NCBI GenBank assembly: GCA_949358305.1
Contig: OX442316.1
Location: forward strand, 8,556,001-8,620,000
Length of the DNA: 64,000 nucleotides
Source: Strigamia acuminata
Lineage: Eukaryota; Arthropoda; Chilopoda; Geophilomorpha; Linotaeniidae
Direction: 5' to 3'
The notes below the pieces were generated by a model, which was given only the letters and a program-made list of their open reading frames with translations, had not been told where the DNA came from and made no database searches. Shown here piece after piece: positions 32,053 through 42,817 of the stretch. Position numbers and translations under genes: made by a program. Numbering within the stretch: position 1 is the stretch's first letter; each line of letters begins with the position of its first letter.

Positions 32053-33861
32053 ATGAAGCTAATATTCAAAATATTGCTTTTCCATAGTTTAATTTTTCAG
32101 TGCACATCTTTTCCAGGTGCAGACAGGACTTTTATTCTATCTGAAAACGACACGGTTATTTTATCCATTTCTTTTTCTACTTACCGGTACCACAAGAATG
32201 AGGTAAATAAATTGAAGCATGATTTTAAATGCACTCAGATTGCTACATGCATCATCCCTTTACAATACAAAAAGAGAAAGAACTTTACAATAGTTCTGCA
32301 AAACATATGTTTTTTCGTGATTCATTTAACAGGCTCATCAATTATAGATTTAAATCTATTTGTTTTTTCAGTTTCCGCCAATATTATTATTCTCCTTAGT
32401 CGGCATAGTGCTAGTTTTAGCATACAGCTTCAGCATGATCCGACGTATAGTTCTTCGTAGGAAACAACAAGAGGATCTTCAAGTATTAGAAGGAGAAGAA
32501 GAAGTATTAAAGTTTAAGAAATACAAACCAGTTGTTTGTATACATGGCCTGTTCGATCCCTCTTCGTCTTGTGATATTTTAGATGCAGTTATTCGAGTGG
32601 TAATAGGCTTAAAATAAGTTCTTGAGTGACTGTTCAATATACAATATATTATTTTATTATTTTAGTATCATCCTGGTACTCAAGTGACGGTAATTAATTT
32701 ATATTGGGGCTGCAAAAGTTTAAAAAATTTGTGGGATCAAATCGAAGCATTCAAAGTTGAAGTTGAAAAAATCGCTGCTGAGAATCCACAAGGAATTAAT
32801 CTTATTGGATTATCTCAAGGTTAAAAAATAAATAAATAAATAAAACACACTGTAACATATAAAATTGAATAACAATTGTTATTTTAGGAACTATTATAGC
32901 AAGAGGAGTCTTGGAAACATCTGATAAACACAATGTTGATACATTCATATCCATTGCAGGACCTCATATGGGGCAATTTGGTGGTGTGTACTTTTGTTGT
33001 TATCATTGTATATCATTTTAATTTCTTTAATTTCCTTTTAGTAACGATATTGGAGAGAATTCCTGGATGTTCTTGGCTAATGAAGAACGTGTATAAGTAA
33101 GTATTGTATAAAGAATTCGCATTTATTAGATAAAAAAATTTGAAATGAAAATTTTAGATATTTTTATACGAAAAAAGGACAAAATTATTCTATTGCTGAA
33201 TTTTGGAAAGGTAAATGAACAAGTTAAGCTTTTTTAAATATAGTATTTAAATATAGTATTAACTTTTTATTCAGATCCGCATCACATGGATTTATATAAG
33301 AAAATGAATTCATTTTTGCCACTTTTGAATAATGAAACATCGCATTCACGAAGTACAGGTAAAAAAAAATATAAAAACTCACGTGGGAACCTTAACCAAA
33401 TAGTTAAATTCAATTCACCCTATCTACATTAAGCAGTCAGCTGTTTCCATAATGACCGATTTATTTTATAAAATTAAATTTCTTCTTTCCAGAATTCAAA
33501 AAGAACTTGCTACAAATTAAACATTTAGTATTGATTGGCGGGCCTAATGACGGCTGCATCACTCCATGGCAATCCAGTCATTTTGGATTTTACGATGAGA
33601 ATGAAAAAATAATTCCGATGGAAGAACAAGAAGTAAGTATTTTGGAAAATGAATTATTAAAAAAAAAGAAAAAGAAAAAAAAAGCTTTACACGATTAAAT
33701 TTTGATTTTATTTTTAGATTTATAAAGAAGATACTTTGGGTCTCAAAACCCTTAACGAAAGAAAGGCAATTACTATAATTACAGTGCCACATGTTTTCCA
33801 TAATTTTTTTTCTTTAGATATTCCTTTTATGAAGGAATACGTACTTCCATATTTAACATAA
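32053..33861 (+). CDS. Ppt2: Palmitoyl-protein thioesterase 2-like hydrolase
   Basis: Nine exons: 32053-32202, 32372-32599, 32666-32819, 32888-32983, 33042-33096, 33158-33210, 33275-33358, 33493-33632 and 33718-33861. All phases agree, giving 367 residues. The alpha/beta hydrolase starts at [11 protein letters not shown] (about 112). The nucleophile is Ser176 in GLSQG, the acid Asp293 in GGPNDG, and the base His345 or His348 in [22 protein letters not shown] and HLVLIGG...[14 protein letters not shown] are strong PPT2 signatures. PPT2 is a lysosomal thioesterase acting on fatty acyl-CoA or acyl-thioesters. This protein is longer than the roughly 300-residue usual size because of an N-terminal part: a signal-like [16 protein letters not shown] plus a second hydrophobic helix ([15 protein letters not shown], about 53-70) followed by RRIVLRRK. 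Exon 1 is the least certain part. AATAAA lies near 33926. Confidence 0.9.
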
Positions 33862-33983
33862 TCTTAAAAATTCGTTTTGTTTGTGCACAGAAGTAGATGG
33901 AAATTTCTTTCAATATTTTCCAGACAATAAATTGTTCCACAAAATTCCAAAATTAGTAAACAACTTCATATTTTTCTTTTCCT
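33862..33983. terminator. Convergent 3' ends, PPT2-like and RING-CH genes
   Basis: Only 122 bp separate the two stop codons. An AATAAA near 33926 on the plus strand would serve the PPT2-like gene. The two 3' UTRs may overlap as sense-antisense. Confidence 0.5.
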
Positions 33984-34850
33984 TTACGGCTCTGCTTCAG
34001 AAAAGGTTGTTCGACTGTTCAAATTGATCCATTGGCGAACCGATAAAGTAAAAGGTTGACAAGAATTTTTAAAAATAACGAGTGTCGTGACAATCAGAAC
34101 CATCAGCAGAGAATACATCACACAGAAGAAAACTTTAAAAACAATTATAAATAATAAGCAATCAAAAAACCCATGCTAATTAAAATTAATAAATGCATTC
34201 CACTTACCTTCTTTCATGACCAAATGCTGAGGTGGAATTGCGATGACGATAAAATAATAAACACAGATCCAAATTACTGTGGTAAGAAAAAGTCCACGAA
34301 AAAGGTTTGGGCTGCACATTGAAACTGGAAACGTCCACTGCTTAATTATTTTTAAAACAAAACGGAAAAATAATTAGAATGTTGCTTTTAATTGGTGTAC
34401 TTCGATCAACCTGGAGCATATTTTGTAGAGTTCGTGTTTGTTGACATCGTGCGGAACATATTTCACATCGATCGGTTCCTTTTTCATTTAGCCACCTTTC
34501 CAAACACGTCTTGTGCGCATAAGCAATAGATCCGGTGCAACGACAAGCGCTAATTAAAAGGCCGCTATCTTTACCACCAAAACAGATTCTGCATTGAGGC
34601 TCTGATAAAGATCCACTGCTACTCTTAATATTCTTAGGTGATTCCCTTTCAGAAGAAGTTGCAGTCTCTTCTGATACAGTCAACGTTACAAGTTTAAAAA
34701 ATTACATTAAGCTTTTAATTGTATTTTACCAATGTTTATATCCGAAGCAGATTGAGTAATAGTAGAGTCTTTTTGAATACTGTTTTCACTTTTTTTGTAT
34801 CCATGGACGGACGAGAGAGAAATTCGTACGGAATCTGTTGATGCTTCCAT
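33984..34850 (-). CDS. RING-CH (MARCH-type) membrane E3 ubiquitin ligase
   Basis: Exons: 34850-34730, 34670-34411, 34337-34208 and 34132-33984, giving 219 residues with matching phases. The RING-CH domain has the C4HC3 ligands Cys67, Cys70, Cys83, Cys85, His93, Cys96, Cys109 and Cys112, with the conserved Trp100 (CLERWLNEKGTDRCEIC). Two membrane helices follow, in separate exons: LFLTTVIWICVYYFIVIAI (about 142-160) and VFFCVMYSLLMVLIVTTLVIF (about 171-191). This size and order match the small MARCH2/3 subgroup, which ubiquitinates membrane cargo in the endosomal system. The Ser-rich N-terminus (1-65) is unlike any domain I know. The start lies about 300 bp from the divergent XRCC2 start. Confidence 0.9.
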
Positions 34851-35148
34851 TTCTATAAAAATTGTTCTTTCGGTTTATAAAACACGCAGATTTGTAAATA
34901 ACTGTGTTGTGGAGATTTTTTTACAAACAATAAAGTAGATTTAACTTTTACACCTATTTAAATTTAAATGTAAAAAAAAAAAATTGAAAATCAAAACCAA
35001 GGCACAAAACTGCACCAGGTTTTAGAGGTATTTGTTATTGGTTAATCCCGACATCTGGCGAACAATACACAAACCAAGAAAAATCAATAATGGTTTCGCG
35101 CCACTCCAGGCGCCACTCTCAGTTGTTCCATGACCACATGAACCGAAC
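34851..35148. promoter_or_regulatory. Divergent promoter, RING-CH gene / XRCC2
   Basis: This 298-bp spacer separates divergent starts. TTTCGCGCCA at 35094-35103 fits the E2F consensus TTTSGCGC and sits about 50 bp upstream of the XRCC2 start. GACATCTGGCGA at 35050-35061 repeats the 12-mer of the JmjC/F-box promoter. No TATA box is obvious, consistent with housekeeping genes. Confidence 0.45.
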
Positions 35149-36005
35149 ATGACGAATATAAAGAGCGAAAATGGAGCCCAGGTTAATAAACAATGTTAAA
35201 AATAAAATATATACCCTGACCTTTGTTTCTAATCTATTTTTTTTTACAGATGTTAACACGTTTACGAGGACGACCAGCCATTACAAACTTCTGCCCGGAG
35301 ATATTCAGAGGAAATTTGGAATACAAAGATGTGATTGAAATTACTGGATATGCTGGATCAGGGAAAACAGAGCTACTCATTCGCATGATAAGCAACTGTA
35401 TTCTGCCTCAAGATTTGGGAGGTTTAAACAGCAGTGTAGTTCTCATAGACTCTGATCGTAATTTCGATCTACTTCGGTTAGTGCGTGTACTTGAAGCAAA
35501 ACTAAAACAAAAGGAGAATCAAGATAAAAAACAATTAGTCAATACATATTTAGAAAAACTTTTAATAATCCAACCAAATGATAGTTCACAGGTAATCCTT
35601 AGTTTACATTACCTAAACGATTATTTAGTCAATCGATCGGATGTACTTTTCCTTATGATTGACAGTATTTCTAATTTTTATTGGATCGATAAAATGACAG
35701 CTGGGGATAATGTGATTCAGTTAAGATTACGTCAACAAATACAAGTTGATCTACTGCAAAAATTGATTCAGCAGTTTGGTCTGGCGTTAATAGTAACTAG
35801 ACAGGTTTTATTCAATCCAAAGAGTAGTGATAAAGACGAGAAGGTTGATCAAGTGGTATCAGATTTTATGGGCTGGAATTGGCAAAAATTTGTTACAACC
35901 TCTATGTCGGTTTCACTGAATGCAAAAATACTTAATGTGCAGGTTAGAAAAAAGACAGTTCGATTCGATGCTAATTTTTACATAACTGATTCTGGTCTAG
36001 TCTAG
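35149..36005 (+). CDS. XRCC2: XRCC2 homologue (RAD51 paralogue)
   Basis: Two exons, 35149-35181 and 35250-36005, give 262 residues. The short first exon ends ENGAQ and joins MLTRLRGRP. This matches the N-terminal region of vertebrate XRCC2 and supports a start in exon 1 rather than at the internal Met of exon 2. Walker A is GYAGSGKT (residues 44-51), and a Walker B-like VLFLMIDS lies near 145. Further family signatures are ELLIRMISNCILP, SDRNFDLLRLVRVLE and SISNFYWIDKM. XRCC2 works with other RAD51 paralogues in homologous-recombination repair in the nucleus. Length is close to the usual 280. AATAAA follows near 36023. The promoter carries an E2F-like site, fitting S-phase expression; that regulation is inferred. 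Confidence 0.92.
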
Positions 36006-36135
36006 TATTGAACATATTTCTAAAATAAATTACATTTTTCCATTTCTAATTTTTATTTTCCATTTTTTGTTTAATGTAAAAAATAAACAATTTTAAGTCT
36101 AGGAAGAAACTATAGTATATATTTTGTAAATTTGA
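36006..36135. terminator. Convergent 3' ends, XRCC2 and Myb/SANT-like genes
   Basis: The stop codons are 130 bp apart. AAATAAATTAC near 36022 can serve XRCC2. The spacing suggests overlapping 3' UTRs. Confidence 0.45.
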
Positions 36136-37368
36136 TTACAGTTCGTCCGGCCAGTCGGGATGTAGACACTTTAATTTTAAAAATTCCAATTTGAGTTTTT
36201 TTTCTTCCAGAGCTATTTTCCGGATCTCAACTTCGCTGTTGAGCCGAACCTTTTCCAGCTCGGTTTCCTTCTGTATCTGTAACTTCTCCATTTCCATTTC
36301 CTTCGATTTTAGAAACACGTATTTCTGCCATTCTAATTTTTGTTTCTCTATCTCAAACCTCGATTCAAATTTGGAATTATAAATCGAGGCTAACTTATCG
36401 ACGGCTGATGATGTTCTATCACTGTCTGTCCGCATTGTATCGTACTTTTGAAACCTATTTTTTACAGTTGTAATCGTGGGAGTGCCCACAATCAGCATTC
36501 CATCTTCTTCCGAACAATTTCCGGCATCTGAAATTGTGTTAGAAGTGTCATCGTCATAATGCACAGTATCACACATTTCCATGCAAGATGGCGATGAAGT
36601 TCGTGTGTTCCCAATTGACGAATCTGATGAAACAGATGCAATTCCTTCTGGTCTTTGGTACAACGTGTTGATTTTTTGGCTGGTACCCATTGTGCCTACA
36701 CGCTCGTCCAGAATGTAATAATAATGGCATAGATTTCTAACAATATCTGCAATTCATTAATAATTACTATTAAAAGTTAAAGGTATGTTTTTGTTACCGT
36801 AAATGCTCTAATAGAACGTATTGTAGTGTTCTTGATCAATTTAAACATTTATTTTAGACATTTTGCTTAATTTATATATTTAATTCAGTCGTTTCGGTCA
36901 ATTTAGGCCCTCGTTGTATAGGATACCGCGTTAAATGGGCATGCCGAGTTCTATCAGAGTATTTACGATAATTTGTAAACCTTGAAAAGCGTGTGGATTC
37001 TCTTCTCGAACTCCTTGTCCCACTTCCGAAACCCACTTGCGAACTTTTTCGTATTTTTTTTCCATATTCATCACTTTGTTTTTCAATCTCTTGACATCGC
37101 AATCTGTTAGATTGAGCTCTTTGAGCATTCGCTTTTGATATTGGGACAAAGTTTCTTTCGCCTGAAAAGATAAGAAAATCAATGATGAGTAAAATTAAAG
37201 AGATTTATAACATGCCTGATCTTTTCCTAAATATGGTTTTGCAGCCAAATATTGGGCAATCGCAATCTCTTCGTCGGTAATCCAGCACTTATTCGTGGCT
37301 AGCCTCATCCTTTTTCGCGTTGATTTTTTAATTGTTTTCCTTTGAGATGAAATTGAAATGGCATCCAT
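36136..37368 (-). CDS. Myb/SANT-like protein with C-terminal coiled coil
   Basis: Model: exons 37368-37216, 37161-36981 and 36746-36136, 314 residues. Intron 1 appears to start CAG|GCATGT (GC-AG); intron 2 uses CAAG|GTTTAC and gcag|AT, giving AFQ-DIVRNLCHYYYILDERV in frame. A basic N-terminus precedes a helical Myb/SANT-like region (about 35-110: WITDEEIAIAQYL, CDVKRLKNKVMNMEKKYEKV). Residues 130-190 are Ser/Asp-rich. The C-terminus is a long Glu/Lys coiled coil (about 235-305) ending PDWPDEL. This layout recalls trihelix/MADF-like transcription regulators, but I do not recognise a named orthologue. If intron 2 is not removed, exon 2 runs on to a stop at about 36940, giving a short form ending LIELGMPI. 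An in-frame upstream ATG at 37395 exists. Confidence 0.65.
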
Positions 37369-37661
37369 TTTGAATTGCTCAGATAACTTGCGCACGAAAT
37401 TATTAATTCCTATTAGATGTTTGAAAAAGTATGTCGTAATCTAATCACAACTGAACTGGAACCAGAAAATACCAACTCGAATTCTCTCCAGAGGTCGCGT
37501 CAATCGTTGTCAATCGTCGTCTCCACGTGATTTCCACAGTATACATGGCGATGCACATTGTGCTTTTCTGAAATCAAGAGGACTATTGTGCGGTAAATTA
37601 TAAGCACTGTGTACGAATTAGAAATTTATTTTATCAATTTATCATTACAGATTAATTTAAA
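37369..37661. promoter_or_regulatory. Divergent promoter, Myb/SANT-like gene / SNAPC2-like gene
   Basis: A 293-bp spacer between divergent starts. ACATGGCGATG near 37542 resembles the GGCGA-type motifs of the other divergent promoters. An acceptor-like sequence (tatcattacag) ending near 37650 suggests a 5' UTR intron in the SNAPC2-like gene. Confidence 0.4.
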
Positions 37662-38465
37662 ATGGACGAGGATTCAAATTCGGTATCGTCCACCGAGGTA
37701 GCAGCGCGTAAAAGAAAACGAGCAGCCCGAAAACGAATTGAATCGAATTCGGTGAAAAACAAATGGACGACTCAAGAAAAACGAACCTTGCTTGCCGCAG
37801 TGAAATCTATAGGAATCAACGACACGGAGAAATTAGCGGAGCATTTGAATGAGAAGAACAAAGAACAAATATGTGCGTACTTACGTTCGCGGGAAACTTT
37901 CGGAAAAGCCGCTATCAAAGTCACGAAATTAAACGAATCGGAAACTGCTCTCGAAAAATGGTTCAGTGCAGCACGATTAATGACGATCAATCAGGAGGAT
38001 TTTTCAAAAATAATCGGCGAAGCTATGAGTGCTGTGGCAGATGACGAAGAAATTGTTGTGGTTTCTAATCGTGGAGAAGAAGTGAGAACGCATGATTTAT
38101 TTGAATTGCTTAATTATTTAAAATCATTACTTTGTCAAGAGGTCGCACCCATTTTGTCGACCCCTAACCAGAAAGTGTTGAGTTATTTGATTGACATGTT
38201 GTGGAGAATTGTGGAAGGTGTGTCACCAAATTTAGAAAATGAAATTGAAATTTTAACTGCATCCACTCAACAGTTAATGGCCAAACAAATGTCAGAGAAA
38301 GGTTTTTCCCCGAAGGATTCAGACGTGGATGACAGTTTAAAGTCTAGTTTGAATCCTCTTTCCATTCCTCGTGAAATTCTTGAAAAGATTTCTGACGAGT
38401 TATTCACAAATCCCGTTTATATTCGAGAGGTGGAAACGTTTGTACGCACGTGTTCCTCAAATTAA
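37662..38465 (+). CDS. SNAPC2-like protein (snRNA-activating complex subunit)
   Basis: A single coding exon of 267 residues. A basic nuclear-type N-terminus (RKRKRAARKR) is followed by a SANT-like helix set (about 34-80: KWTTQEKRTLLAAVKSIG, KLAEHLNEKNKEQICAYL). The order of conserved blocks parallels vertebrate SNAPC2 from memory: W-x3-EKR, a LAxxL segment, an LExWF block, a DLFELLNYLKSLL block, and a final LNPLSIPREIL motif. SNAPC binds the proximal sequence element of snRNA genes and recruits polymerase II or III. The match is by eye and distant; another SANT protein is possible. AATAAA at about 38592 ends the gene. Confidence 0.6.
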   Translation: MDEDSNSVSSTEVAARKRKRAARKRIESNSVKNKWTTQEKRTLLAAVKSIGINDTEKLAEHLNEKNKEQICAYLRSRETFGKAAIKVTKLNESETALEKWFSAARLMTINQEDFSKIIGEAMSAVADDEEIVVVSNRGEEVRTHDLFELLNYLKSLLCQEVAPILSTPNQKVLSYLIDMLWRIVEGVSPNLENEIEILTASTQQLMAKQMSEKGFSPKDSDVDDSLKSSLNPLSIPREILEKISDELFTNPVYIREVETFVRTCSSN

Positions 38466-39608
38466 AAGGTTTATTCGCGAAGAATTTAAAATTGTGTTTT
38501 CTGATAGTGGTGGGGAATCGTATCGGTAGATGGCGATAGTAGAATGAAAACTGAGTTTGGACTTTTCTTGTTTTGCTCACGTTTTAATTTGAATAAAGCA
38601 AGTAATAATTATGTAAAACTTTTTTAATTGAGCGATTTCAATGTGCAGCATTGTAAATCTCTATTATTATTATTATTTTGTTGTCGGATTTGAACTGTAT
38701 AATTTAAAAATACGAATCAATAAGCTCACATCGATCGGTTGTACAGACTTAGCATTTTTCACATAGTTTATTTATATCAAAATTTAATTTTGTGATACAT
38801 TCTATTTAAATAAAATAGAAATGACATGTATTTTACTTACTGTTTTCCTATTCGCGGTGGAGGTAACGCTTGAAAATGGTGGCGGGTAAACGAATAAGGT
38901 ATAAAAAATTACTGCGAATTTAATGTTTTATTTTCTTCTATTGACAAACTGGATTTTTATTCTAGCCAAACCACGAATTGATGACCGAATAAACCGCAAG
39001 AGGAAAAAAAATTGAATTATGGCAGAAATCTGGGGGAAAAATGGGAGCGGAATATGATGTCGGACAAGACGAGCTATAGGAAAGGATGTCCGTTCCAGTT
39101 CAATGATTTTATCGTTTGAAGAAGGGCCGACTTGTGAAAGAAGAGGCTGGGTGATAGGTCAGGTGCGATGATGATGAATGGCTATGTCGATCGAATTTAA
39201 TGGTTATAAAAAAGAAGTTTGAAAGTCTATAAAATGTGGTAACAAAAATGAAAAAAAAGTAATTTTTATTTTTTAGAAATCGGGTTTTAAACGGTCCATT
39301 TATTTTATCAGCTCAAGAAGTAAAGAGGGTGTAAAATACAAAGGTTGATTTAATGTAACCACAACCCGTGTAAAGTTCGGTCGTTGGATAAATCGTTTAT
39401 GATGTAATAATCCGCATACAGTGTTAGATAGTCTTTAATTTTGTTGGTCGTTGTGGCTAATCCATTAACAGAGCCATTGTACCCTTGACTGGCTAAATTG
39501 ATGTTATAATTTTGATGGAATGTCGTTTAAATTAAAACATTAATAATTTGAGCTTTTATTCATTTTGCTAATGGAGTTTTATATGTTTTTAATTTTATAG
39601 AAAAAAAA

Positions 39609-39640
39609 AATATATATATATATATATATACATATATACA
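39609..39640. repeat. (TA)n microsatellite
   Basis: An A-tract followed by about ten TA dinucleotides, then a CATATATACA end. Confidence 0.9.
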
Positions 39641-42492
39641 GGTATGTTAAACTTTTGCTCAATTAAGTTTTATTGCATCATAATTCTGTTTGCTTGTAAT
39701 TTAGTAATATGGTCCTAATTGGTGTAATTAATGTAAGTTCATTAATCCCTGAAGTTCAGTACTCTTAATAACTTGGGATTGATAATTTTTGAAATTGAAT
39801 TTGTGGACTTTTTTAAGCCTAAAAAAAAAAAAGTTTTCTCCAGACAAAATCCGATATTGGATTTTTCTTTTTCTTTTCAATTCTCTAAATTGAGACATTT
39901 ATGTGGGGGATAAAAGAGATATATTTATTTATATATATTTTTTTCCAATTTGAAATCAAATTGCCTGATGAATTTTAACTCTTCTGCTCTCTAAGTCCTT
40001 ATCATGACACACAGACAGTTGGCCAAATTGGAAAGAAAAGTTTTCATTTTATTTTTAAAAAAAACTAATCAAATCAACCGCACAATTCAGGTTTTTGATT
40101 CGACAGAAGTTGAATTATATATTTTTTTTAAAGTGAAGCAAAAACATGTGATATTCAATTGAATTGAAAGTTTCGCATGTCAACAATGCTAAACAGTAAA
40201 GTACGGCAGCCATTCGTGAGTAAAGTTTGTTTCACTGACGCGATGCGGGTTTGTGCAGGCTGTAAGAAAGAAGTGGATGTTTCTTTTTATGTTCTTTAAT
40301 AGTATCATTGTTTCTATTGACTACTAACTTAATGGTCGCACCAAATCCGATTTAATTATCCGTCTTGTTAATCAATTGGCAGCATCTGGGCTTCATCAGT
40401 GGAACTAATTCTTTGGAAGTAAAGTACATAACTTAGACTTTTTTTTTTATAACGGCCGATATTATTGGTTCAAAATTATACCTTAGGGTGCGTAGATGTC
40501 TTAGGATTAATTTTAATTAAATTTTGTACAATTCCGGCTTTCTATTTGTTTAATGGCTTCTGGAAACTGAACATTTAATTTGATTACGCTATTTCAGGAT
40601 TATAGAGGAAGCAAGATGGAGATGGCCAAAAGTTTAATGCAGCTTAAATGTCAAGATCAAAGGACCAAAACCGAAAAGGCAAAATATATATTTTATTTTA
40701 TTTTTTTACTTTTTTTCCAATTATTTACTAAAACGTGATTTACACCGCAAGTACTTGTGGCCTAAGTACTCGCTCTAAATTACGCATTTATTGTGTTATT
40801 TACAATGAAATCAATCGGGAATAATTGCACGTTCCAAGTCACGTTTAAGCCGACATTGAGAGCGCAGTGGACGTGAAAAATGGCGTGGTTGTTATTGCGC
40901 ACATTCTTTTATTTGACATCAATTAGACTGTAATCTCAGTGGGTTAACCAAGGTGGTTATTTAATGGCAAATTAACATTCTGAATGGATAATTAAGTGAA
41001 AAATGAATTTAAACACAAGTATCATAAATTGTTATTGATTATTCCTGTTAAAAAGTCGTATTTTGAATACGGGATAGGCTTTTAAGTGTTGCAGCCAATG
41101 TTTTCATGAATATTTAATACAATATTCATATTATCAATCAGGCTTTCTTTTTTGACTGCATAATAAAACAAGAAGTCTTCGTTGTGTCGGTGTTAATCTC
41201 TGACTTGTTAGTCTCAATCGTTTGCACAGGAGAGAAAAAGTAATTACACTTGGCACGCACCCATAGGCGTGGATATTTGCTCTCCGTCGATTGGAAATGG
41301 TGGCATTCTCTTCTTCTTAGGATTAGATTGTGATTGCTCATCTGAAGAGTGAAGAAAAAAAATTCGGTTTCATGCATATGATCAGAAATTCCAGCTGACT
41401 GAGTAAAAGAAGAATTAAGTGGGAGTCTCGAACTGACAACTCGTCTCAGTGTGCTATCGCAGATAACACGTGGGATTTGCCACATTTCTTCGATGCAGAA
41501 TTAAACGAGAACACAATGAACTTATTATTCGGAAAGAAAAAGTTCTAATGCCTTTTGTTTGTAAAACTAAACCTTTTTGGTTGTTTATTCCATTAAATAG
41601 TTGAGGATTAATTTCAATCAAAAGTTATCTAGTCTGGAATGCAAAAAAAAATCAATTCAGTGAACGCAAATAAAAATATTCAATACAAGCCTTTATTTTG
41701 CAACAAGTTAAAGCATTAAAATTTGTACATTTAATATCAATTTTATTTTCTTTAATTTTGTTCACAATTCGATGTTGAAATTGCCCTATATTTGAAGCGT
41801 ATAACCCCTATTTTTGTTTTAGTCGTGTAGTCGTTGTACACGGTATTTACACACAACTCGAGCCACTACTTATTATTCTATTTGTAGATCTAGTCTACGA
41901 TTTAAAATGAATTAACTATAAACCTTCAGCTCCAATATTTTTAAAAGCAACACATTACAAGTAAACGAATACGTTTGGAACCTCAGGAATGCAGGCAGTA
42001 GAAAGTGTTCGAGGAAGACAACGAGCTCATCAGTCAGAGACGAATGGCTACAAGCAAATACTATAAAACATGGAATGTTTGGAACTGCTATTTCGTGCAG
42101 TTAATTTATGTGGTTTCTCTTTTCTTTCTTTAGGACATCTGCACTTTTGAGTTATTCTTTTGTATATTTATCAAAGAATGCTACATTCTTGGCACATAAC
42201 CATAACATCATATTTCTAATTAACAAATAGTCCATTACATTCCGTTCTTTTGTAGAACTGCATTCGTACATAGAACTATTACCAAAAATAATTAACAATC
42301 CATCAAAAGTGTATTGTGTACACATTGATCTAATTCTTCATTTTACAGCAAAACTACAAACGTTAACACAAATATAAACCAAATAATTTCTTGAAACCAA
42401 AATGATATTTTGCTATAATTATTATTATTTTGTACAATTTATTGTAATGTATTATCCTTAAATAACACTGTCTTAAAATAAATGCAACGTCA

Positions 42493-42817
42493 TACACTCT
42501 AAAAACACAATTCAAAGGTGTATTTCTGTGTAAAACAATGTCCCAGGATGCACACACTAACATTTTAGATGCACACATTTACATTTTGGATGTACACATT
42601 TACATTTTAGATGCACACATTTACATTTTAGATGCAGCAGTACACTTTTGAACTGCACAAATGCAATTTTAAGTGCAAATGTTAAAGTGCTGCTTTACAC
42701 AAGGCACAGGTGTAAAAAAAAGAAAAAAAAAGAATAGACACACCCTTACACGGTTATAACTTAAAGTGGGTACCCTGAGACAACTTTCCACCTAATAACA
42801 CCTTTTTTTAGAGTGTA
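42493..42817. mobile_element. MITE-like element with 13-bp terminal inverted repeats
   Basis: tacactctaaaaa at 42493-42505 is exactly inverted at 42805-42817. If the outer TA is a target duplication, the terminal repeats are CACTCTAAAAA, as in Tc1/mariner-like MITEs. The 325-bp element has no coding capacity. Its interior has four 21-bp units (gatgcacacatttacatttta and variants) at 42547-42630. Confidence 0.75.

Noticed and set aside
40585-40690. Possible exon after atttcag (reading DYRGSKMEMAKSL)
   Set aside because: It is open but short, no GT donor follows in a sensible place, and no partner exons were found.
41138-41485. 115-codon minus-strand frame
   Set aside because: Composition resembles translated non-coding DNA, and no motif is present.
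41395-41490. tRNA-like B-box (minus strand GTTCGAGACTC) with an A-box-like TAGCACACTGAG
   Set aside because: The T-arm and acceptor stem do not pair, so a tRNA or intact tRNA-derived SINE is not supported.
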